A stretch of 49,977 nt of DNA from Larkinella soli (lineage in GTDB: Bacteria > Bacteroidota > Bacteroidia > Cytophagales > Spirosomataceae), in NCBI RefSeq assembly GCF_003703975.1, contig NZ_QTJY01000030.1, positions 1 through 49,977 on the forward strand, in the 5' to 3' direction. Shown here piece by piece: positions 44,606-49,977 of this stretch (the first letter of the stretch is position 1; the number at the start of each line of letters is the position of its first letter). Made by a program: the position numbers and the translations under genes. Under the pieces are notes generated by a model that was given only the letters and a program-made list of their open reading frames with translations, had not been told where the DNA came from and made no database searches.

Positions 44606-47263
44606 ATGAGACCGAAACGAACACCGACTCCGCAACCGCCCCGCCGGGTCGCGTGGCTGCTGACCTGGCTGGCCGCTCCCCACCTGAGAGAGGAACTGGA
44701 AGGTGACCTGACCGAACTGTTTCACCGGCGGGCCGCCCGCGTGGGCTACCCGAAAGCCCGGTTTTTGTATCTGCTGGACGTGTTGCGGCTCCTGCACCCC
44801 CGGCTCTGGCGCCGGAAGGCTTCCATAACCAGGCCGGTGTTCTCCGCTTCTACCGACGATTCTCCACCCTTTTTCATGCATCCGGTTATGCTACGCAGCT
44901 ACTTTAAAACCGCCTGGCGGCAATACGCCAAAAATAAGGTCTATTCCTTCATCAACACGGCCGGGCTGGCGACGGGCATGGCCGTCACGATCATGATTGG
45001 GCTTTGGGTCTGGGATGAACTGTCGTTCGATCAGTCTGTGAAGAATCACGCCCGTATCGCCCAGGTCTGGCAATTCGTGACGTTCGACATCGAGAAATCG
45101 TCTTATGGAGTGGTACCCGTTCCGCTGGCGGGGGAACTGCGCAGCAAATACCCCGATTTCGAGTCGGTCAGCCTGTCGACCTTCGCCCGCGACGCCGTGC
45201 TGGCTTCGGGCGATACCCGCTTCACGCGAACCGGCTGCTACGTCGAGCCGGACTTCCTGAAGATGATGTCCGTGAGGCTGGCGGCCGGAAGCGCCCGCGC
45301 CCTCGACGACGTCAACAGCATTCTGCTCTCCCGATCGACGGCCCGGGCGCTGTTCGGAGCCGCGAACCCCGTCGACCGGCTGATCCGGCTCAACAACCGC
45401 ACCGATGTGCGGGTCACGGGCGTGTTCGAGGATTTTCCGGATAACAGCAGCTTTCGGGATGTTCTTTACCTCGCGCCCTGGAATCTTTTGCTGGCGACCA
45501 ACGAGGGTGCCCGCAACGCCCGGGACCAGTGGGACGAAAACTCGTACCGGGTGTTTGTCCAGTTGAAAGTCGGGTCCGGTTTCGGGCCGGTGTCGGCAAA
45601 AATCCGCGATATTCGGATGAAGCGGGACAATCCGCCCCCCTACAAACCGGAGTTCTTTCTGCATCCGATGGACCGCTGGCACCTGTACTCCGATTTTAAA
45701 AATGGCGTCAATACCGGCGGGCTGATCACGTTCGTCCGGCTGTTTGGGGTCATCGGCGGGTTCGTGCTGCTGCTGGCCTGCGTCAACTTCATGAACCTCA
45801 GCACCGCCCGCTCCGAAAAGCGGGCGAAGGAAGTCGGCATCCGGAAGGCCGTCGGGTCGCTGCGCGGGCAGCTGATCGGCCAGTTCGTCAGCGAATCGCT
45901 GCTGGTGACGGGTTTGGCTTTCGGGCTGGGACTGGGGCTGGTCCGGCTGCTGCTGCCGGTTTTCAACGAAATTGCGGATAAGAAGATCGGGATGCCGTGG
46001 CAGAATCCCTGGTTCTGGGCGCTGGGTTTCAGCTTCACCGTTCTGACCGGCCTGATTGCCGCCAGTTACCCGGCCCTGTACCTGTCGTCGTTCCGGCCGG
46101 TTCGCGTGCTGAAGGGGACGTTCCGGGCAGGGCGACGGGCGGCCGTTCCGCGCCAGGTGCTGGTCGTGTTTCAGTTTGCGGTTTCGGTGACGCTCATCAT
46201 CGGCACGATCATCGTATTGCGCCAGATCGAATTTGCCCGGAACCGGCCGGTCGGCTACAGCCGCAACGGCCTGATCGAAGTGCGGATGAGCACCCCCGAG
46301 CTGTACGGTCACTATGACGCCCTCCGCGCCGACCTGCTCAACACCGGGGCCGTAGCCGGGATGTCGGAATCGATGGGGTCGATCACGGAGGATTTCGGCG
46401 GGACGACGGACGTCGGCTGGCCCGGTAAGACGCCCGAGATGCACCCGCTATTGATGGCCAACAAGGTAACGCACGATTTCGGGACCACCATCGGCTGGCA
46501 GCTGGTGGCCGGTCGCGACTTTTCCCGCCGGTTCACCACCGACTCGTCGGCGATGGTGCTGAACGAGGCCGCCGTGAAGCTGATGGGACTCACCCGCCCG
46601 CTGGGCACCGTCATTCGGGCGGGTGGGAAGGAATACCGGGTGATCGGCATCATCCGGGACATCGTCAAGGAAACGCCTTTCGAACCCGTCAAGCCCTCGA
46701 TTTTCACCCTCGATTACCGCTCCGTCAGCGTCATCAATCTCCGGCTGGCCCCCAGGCTTGCCGCAGGCGAAGCGCTCGACCGGGTGGCGGAGGTGTTCGG
46801 AAAATACAATCCGGCGGTTCCGTTCGAATACAAGTTCGTGGACGACGAATACGCCAAAAAGTTCAGCCACGAACGGCGGATCGGTCAGCTGGCCTCCGGC
46901 TTCGCCGTGCTGGCGATCTTCATCAGCTGCCTGGGGCTGTTCGGGCTGGCCTCCTTCATGGCCGAACAGCGGACGAAGGAAATCGGCGTCCGGAAAGTGC
47001 TGGGAGCCTCGGTGTTCAGCCTCTGGCGCCTGCTCTCCCGCGATTTCGTGATTCTGGTGGTGACCGGTTTCGCCATTGCCGCCCCCGTGGCCTGGTACTT
47101 CCTCGAAAACTGGCTCCGCAACTACACCTACCGCACACCTATCTCGTGGTGGATCTTCGCCGTGGCCGGTCTCGGCGCGCTTCTGCTGACCCTGCTGACG
47201 GTCAGTTTTCAGGGCGTGAAAGCCGCCCTGATGAACCCGGTCAAAAGCCTGCGCAGTGAATAG
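44606..47263 (+). CDS. FtsX-like/MacB-type ABC permease with N-terminal prefix domain
   Basis: The 885-aa protein begins with a permease prefix domain (about 10-65, PPRRVAWLLTWLAAPHLREE and LEGDLTELFHRRA). Two repeats follow, each made of a membrane region and a MacB-like periplasmic domain. The first helix is VYSFINTAGLATGMAVTIMI. FtsX cores are GGFVLLLACVNFMNLSTARS with the coupling segment RAKEVGIRKAVGS, and late ISCLGLFGLASFMAEQ with RTKEIGVRKVLGAS. The ATPase subunit is not encoded nearby. I use the ATG at 44606; a TTG at 44588 is the only longer choice. Such permeases export antibiotics, lipids or peptides, or act as mechanotransmitters. The substrate is unknown. Confidence 0.92.
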   Translation: MRPKRTPTPQPPRRVAWLLTWLAAPHLREELEGDLTELFHRRAARVGYPKARFLYLLDVLRLLHPRLWRRKASITRPVFSASTDDSPPFFMHPVMLRSYFKTAWRQYAKNKVYSFINTAGLATGMAVTIMIGLWVWDELSFDQSVKNHARIAQVWQFVTFDIEKSSYGVVPVPLAGELRSKYPDFESVSLSTFARDAVLASGDTRFTRTGCYVEPDFLKMMSVRLAAGSARALDDVNSILLSRSTARALFGAANPVDRLIRLNNRTDVRVTGVFEDFPDNSSFRDVLYLAPWNLLLATNEGARNARDQWDENSYRVFVQLKVGSGFGPVSAKIRDIRMKRDNPPPYKPEFFLHPMDRWHLYSDFKNGVNTGGLITFVRLFGVIGGFVLLLACVNFMNLSTARSEKRAKEVGIRKAVGSLRGQLIGQFVSESLLVTGLAFGLGLGLVRLLLPVFNEIADKKIGMPWQNPWFWALGFSFTVLTGLIAASYPALYLSSFRPVRVLKGTFRAGRRAAVPRQVLVVFQFAVSVTLIIGTIIVLRQIEFARNRPVGYSRNGLIEVRMSTPELYGHYDALRADLLNTGAVAGMSESMGSITEDFGGTTDVGWPGKTPEMHPLLMANKVTHDFGTTIGWQLVAGRDFSRRFTTDSSAMVLNEAAVKLMGLTRPLGTVIRAGGKEYRVIGIIRDIVKETPFEPVKPSIFTLDYRSVSVINLRLAPRLAAGEALDRVAEVFGKYNPAVPFEYKFVDDEYAKKFSHERRIGQLASGFAVLAIFISCLGLFGLASFMAEQRTKEIGVRKVLGASVFSLWRLLSRDFVILVVTGFAIAAPVAWYFLENWLRNYTYRTPISWWIFAVAGLGALLLTLLTVSFQGVKAALMNPVKSLRSE

Positions 47264-47280
47264 AGCGTCCGGACCAAAAG

Positions 47281-47310
47281 AAAAGCACCGGAAAGGCTCC
47301 GGTGCTTTTT
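47281..47310. terminator. Bidirectional terminator between the permease and transaldolase
   Basis: A perfect 12-bp stem, AAAAGCACCGGA (47281-47292) with TCCGGTGCTTTT (47298-47309), has the 5-nt loop AAGGC. T-runs on both strands suit the convergent genes on either side. Confidence 0.88.
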
Positions 47311-47331
47311 CCCGACACTTCTCTATTTTAC

Positions 47332-47997
47332 TTAAGCATTGACTGTATTTACCTTTTTGTAGTCGGCCAGGAATTTCTCCAGTCCGATGTCGGTGAGCGG
47401 GTGCTTGAGCAGGGCCGTGATGGCGCTCAGCGGGCCGGTCATGATGTCGGCACCGATCTCCGCGCAGCGAATGATGTGCATCGGGTGCCGCACCGAGGCC
47501 GCCAGAATCTCCGTCTGGTAGCCGTAGTTGTTATAAATCGTCCGGATCTGGGCGATCAGTTCGAGGCCGTCGGTGGCGATGTCGTCGAGCCGGCCCACGA
47601 AGGGCGACACGAACGTGGCCCCGGCTTTGGCTGCCAGCAGCGCCTGTCCTGCCGAGAAAACCAGCGTGCAGTTGGTCCGGATGCCTTTATCGGTGAAATA
47701 CTTGATCGCCTTGATGCCGTCGCGGATCATAGGCACCTTCACGACGATGTTCGGGTGCAGTTCGGCCAGAACCTCGCCTTCCCGGACGATGTTGTCGAAG
47801 TCGGTGGCGATCACCTCCGCCGAAATGGGCCCGTCGACGATGTTGCAGATGTCGACGTAGTGCTGCAGAATGCGGTCATGCCCGGCGATGCCTTCCTTCG
47901 CCATCAGCGAGGGGTTGGTGGTGACGCCGTCGAGAACGCCGAGGTCCGCGGCTTCCCGGATTTCGGCCAGGTTGGCCGTGTCGATAAAGAACTTCAT
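47332..47997 (-). CDS. fsa: Transaldolase / fructose-6-phosphate aldolase-like (FSA/TalC type)
   Basis: The 221-aa protein is a short class I aldolase of the FSA/TalC subfamily. It has [15 protein letters not shown] at the start, [13 protein letters not shown], Schiff-base Lys87 in [10 protein letters not shown], and the SPFVGRLDD motif. Members either transfer dihydroxyacetone units (transaldolase) or cleave fructose-6-phosphate, and the sequence alone does not decide. Placed behind xylA, it would serve the pentose phosphate steps that use xylulose-5-phosphate. The gap to the xylA stop is 33 nt on the same strand, so one transcript is likely. Confidence 0.92.
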   Translation of the reverse strand: MKFFIDTANLAEIREAADLGVLDGVTTNPSLMAKEGIAGHDRILQHYVDICNIVDGPISAEVIATDFDNIVREGEVLAELHPNIVVKVPMIRDGIKAIKYFTDKGIRTNCTLVFSAGQALLAAKAGATFVSPFVGRLDDIATDGLELIAQIRTIYNNYGYQTEILAASVRHPMHIIRCAEIGADIMTGPLSAITALLKHPLTDIGLEKFLADYKKVNTVNA

Positions 47998-48030
47998 GAG
48001 AGGCTGGTTTTAACGGCGGTGACGCCGGTG

Positions 48031-49362
48031 TCAGATATACTGATTGATGATGCTTTCAAGCCATTCCTGCCGGCCGCTGCGCAGCTGCGGTTCGCCGTTT
48101 TCCAGCGCGTAGGCGCGGAGGTCTTCCAGCGTCAGGGACCCGTCCTCGAACGCCTTGCCCTGTCCCTGGTCGAAGGACGCATACCGCTCCTGCCGGAATT
48201 TGAGGTAGTCGGAATCGCGCAGAATTTCGTCGGCCACGATGAAGGCCCGCGCAAAGGCGTCCATGCCGCTGATGTGGGCGATGAACAGGTCTTCGAGGTC
48301 GGTCGAGTTCCGGCGCACCTTGGCGTCGAAGTTGATGCCGCCCGGCCGGATGCCGCCGGCCTGAAGAATCACCAGGGCGGCTTCGACGAGTTCATACAGG
48401 TTGATCGGGAACTGGTCGGTATCCCAGCCGTTCTGGTAGTCGCCCCGGTTGGCGTCGATGCTGCCGAGCATGCCGGCGTCGGCCGCCACCTGAAGTTCAT
48501 GGTCGAAGGTATGGCCGGCCAGCGTGGCATGGTTGACCTCGACGTTCAGTTGAAAATCCTTGTCCAGACCATGCTGCCGCAGGAAGCCGATCACCGTGGC
48601 CGCGTCGTAGTCGTACTGGTGTTTGGTCGGCTCCATCGGCTTCGGTTCGATGAAGAACGTGCCCCGGAAGCCCTGCTTGCGGGCGTAGTCGCGGGCCATC
48701 GTCAGGAAGCGGGCGAGGTGCTCGGTTTCCCGTTTCATGTTGGTGTTCAGCAGCGACATATAGCCTTCGCGGCCGCCCCAGAACACGTAGTTTTCACCGC
48801 CGAGGGCGATGGTGGCGTCGAGGGCGTTTTTGACCTGCGTACCGGCGTAGGCCACCACGGAGAAGTCCGGGTTGGTCGAAGCGCCGTTCATATAGCGAGG
48901 GTTGGAGAAGACGTTGGCCGTTCCCCAGAGCAGCTTCACCCCGCTGGCCTGCTGCTTTTGTTTGCCGTATTCGACGATAGTCTGGAGCCGTTTTTCGTAT
49001 TCGGCGAGGGAGTCGCCTTCGTCGACGAGGTCGATGTCGTGGAAGCAGTAGTAGGGCGCGCCGATCTTGGTGATGAATTCAAAAGCCGCATCCATTTTTA
49101 GCCGGGCGCGCACGTTGGCGTCGTTGTCCTGATCCCAGGGGAACACGCGCGTGCCGGGGCCGAAGGGGTCGCCCCCCGTCCCACAGAACGAGTGCCAGTA
49201 GGCAATGCCGAACCGGAGCTGATCCCGCAGGGTTTTTCCGCCCACTTCGAGGTCCGGGTTGTACCACTTGAATGCTAAGGGATTTTTGGATTTGGGCCCT
49301 TCGTAGCCGATGGCGCCGATCCCCTTGAAGAATTCCTGATCGCCCAGCGTGATGGTTGACAT
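48031..49362 (-). CDS. xylA: Xylose isomerase
   Basis: XylA converts D-xylose to D-xylulose in the cytoplasm using two divalent metals. At 443 aa it is of the longer class II type. The catalytic His is His108 in [15 protein letters not shown]. Metal and substrate motifs include [45 protein letters not shown] and GSIDANRGD. The start [12 protein letters not shown] is typical. It acts on xylose released by the hydrolases encoded at 22.8-35.1 kb. xylB is not in the window. Confidence 0.97.
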   Translation of the reverse strand: MSTITLGDQEFFKGIGAIGYEGPKSKNPLAFKWYNPDLEVGGKTLRDQLRFGIAYWHSFCGTGGDPFGPGTRVFPWDQDNDANVRARLKMDAAFEFITKIGAPYYCFHDIDLVDEGDSLAEYEKRLQTIVEYGKQKQQASGVKLLWGTANVFSNPRYMNGASTNPDFSVVAYAGTQVKNALDATIALGGENYVFWGGREGYMSLLNTNMKRETEHLARFLTMARDYARKQGFRGTFFIEPKPMEPTKHQYDYDAATVIGFLRQHGLDKDFQLNVEVNHATLAGHTFDHELQVAADAGMLGSIDANRGDYQNGWDTDQFPINLYELVEAALVILQAGGIRPGGINFDAKVRRNSTDLEDLFIAHISGMDAFARAFIVADEILRDSDYLKFRQERYASFDQGQGKAFEDGSLTLEDLRAYALENGEPQLRSGRQEWLESIINQYI

Positions 49363-49390
49363 GGTTTTGCTATGGGTTATGATTTTTCTG

Positions 49391-49430
49391 GTGTAAAATT
49401 GACACTTTCATTTTAAATGTCAAAGTGACA
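49391..49430. promoter_or_regulatory. Possible operator region upstream of xylA-fsa
   Basis: GTGT (49391-49394), a 7-nt gap and ACAC (49402-49405) repeat the inner half-sites and spacing of the two candidate AraR operators, but without the outer AATT arms. TGACA (49400-49404), TGTCA (49418-49422) and TGACA (49426-49430) form further inverted pairs. A regulator site is likely. Which protein binds is open. I found no convincing -7 box. Confidence 0.4.
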
Positions 49431-49565
49431 CGTAAGAAAAATTTACGGAGCGGGCCAGTTGCCAAATGGCACTCCCTTCGCCCTTCCCTTGCTTCGTTCC
49501 CGGCGTCCTTCTACCTTTGAACCGCGAAGTAAACTTTTGTTACATTTTTTAGGCAAACCTCCTTT

Positions 49566-49620
49566 GGAAGGATTAGAACCATTGTCTGGCCGGCAAAGGG
49601 TGCAAGTCCTTAGTCCTTCC
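49566..49620 (+). other. Structured leader candidate in the xylA - ORF intergenic region
   Basis: GGAAGGATTA (49566-49575) can pair with TAGTCCTTCC (49611-49620) with one G-T pair, enclosing a 35-nt loop with internal complementarity (CTGGCCGG). It lies about 70 nt before the ATG at 49690. It is not a riboswitch class I recognise. The remainder of the 327-nt gap is otherwise AT-rich with no gene. Confidence 0.3.
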
Positions 49621-49638
49621 TATGCCTTGTGCAAAAGT

Positions 49639-49701
49639 TGAGCTTCGCAGTGACCGGCCTATCTTTTTCTACCATCTCACTTAATCACCATGCGAAGCTC
49701 A
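49639..49701 (+). repeat. 11-bp inverted repeat spanning the start codon of the last ORF
   Basis: TGAGCTTCGCA (49639-49649) is the exact reverse complement of TGCGAAGCTCA (49691-49701), with 41 nt between. The second arm covers the TG of the ATG at 49690 and the first codons, so in RNA the stem could hide the start site. Confidence 0.45.
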
Positions 49702-49977
49702 GCCAATGCCTCCCCCAAATCCCGCCCGGATTATCCCAAAGCCTACTACCGGCCCTGCGGCATACCCCGACGATTGCTTTTACAACTAATTGAAGCCGAG
49801 CCTCTGCTCTCCGCCCAACCCGACGGCCAGGGTGTCGTGCAGATCTTTCTCAGCACCGTCCTGCGTCGTTACCTGCTCGAACAAAGGACCTACTACGCCC
49901 GTCTGCACGAAAACCGCACCGACCCGTCTCTCCGGCCGCCCCAGCATCATCCGCTGCTCCATGCCGCCCTCGGGGCC
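49690..49977 (+). CDS. Start of an unknown protein, cut by the window end
   Basis: Ninety-six codons are open from the ATG to the window edge with no stop. The visible part is polar and Pro/Arg-rich, with a helix-like stretch RRLLLQLIEAEPLLS and STVLRRYLLEQRTYYARLHE. There is no signal peptide. I recognise no family. Base composition is GC-rich, like the coding regions nearby, in contrast to the AT-rich leader. That supports a real gene. The start could be elsewhere. Confidence 0.5.
   Translation, partial: MRSSANASPKSRPDYPKAYYRPCGIPRRLLLQLIEAEPLLSAQPDGQGVVQIFLSTVLRRYLLEQRTYYARLHENRTDPSLRPPQHHPLLHAALGA

Overview
The window looks like chromosomal DNA from a member of the Bacteroidota, most likely order Cytophagales (Spirosoma/Larkinella-like). 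The reasons are TTG-N18/19-TAnnTTTG-type promoters, no visible Shine-Dalgarno sequences, a TonB-plug/MG2 protein, a Nudix-type AraR, an FtsX-like permease with a prefix domain, DUF4142 and secreted sulfatases. Taxonomy is inferred from gene content only.

Left edge (1-2605): the right end of an integrated mobile element. A tyrosine integrase and a closely coupled unknown gene read leftward, away from a 46-nt 3' fragment of a tRNA-Asn(GTT) gene (2560-2605). The native tRNA terminator follows at 2616-2646. This is the displaced 3' half left when an element inserts at the anticodon loop, so the reconstituted tRNA should lie left of the window. A 12-bp tandem repeat sits at the predicted transcription start of the integrase.

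2686-14467: ordinary chromosome. It holds a frameshifted TonB-C-like pseudogene, a DUF4142 lipoprotein, Lgt, a PAS-GAF hybrid histidine kinase, a large CarboxypepD_reg/MG2/TonB-plug protein with no barrel, an amidohydrolase, a decayed CheB-CheR fusion gene and an intact CheB-type protein.

14690-35185: a pentose and arabinoxylan utilisation locus. A Nudix-type AraR is followed by one long co-directional run: araB, araA, a GH51 arabinofuranosidase, araD, a sodium/solute symporter, GH43, a secreted VOC protein, a second GH43, a CE6 esterase, an alpha/beta hydrolase, four CE1-like esterase genes with five catalytic domains, and a GH10 xylanase, closed by a strong hairpin at 35154-35185. A palindrome AATTGTGT-N7-ACACAATT overlaps the predicted araR promoter, and a near-identical copy lies upstream of araB, which suggests direct AraR control with autoregulation. 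There is no SusC/SusD pair. The genes fit extracellular or periplasmic deacylation and debranching of arabinoxylan, sugar uptake through the symporter, and conversion of arabinose to xylulose-5-phosphate.

35362-47310: a small lipoprotein, ECF sigma factor and membrane protein unit; a membrane-anchored patatin; a short coiled-coil protein; an unknown secreted protein with two Cys-type sulfatases; and an FtsX-like permease.

47332-49977: xylA and an FSA-type transaldolase read leftward from a shared upstream region rich in GTGT/ACAC and TGTCA/TGACA motifs. They complete the pentose theme. A structured leader and the start of an unknown ORF close the window.
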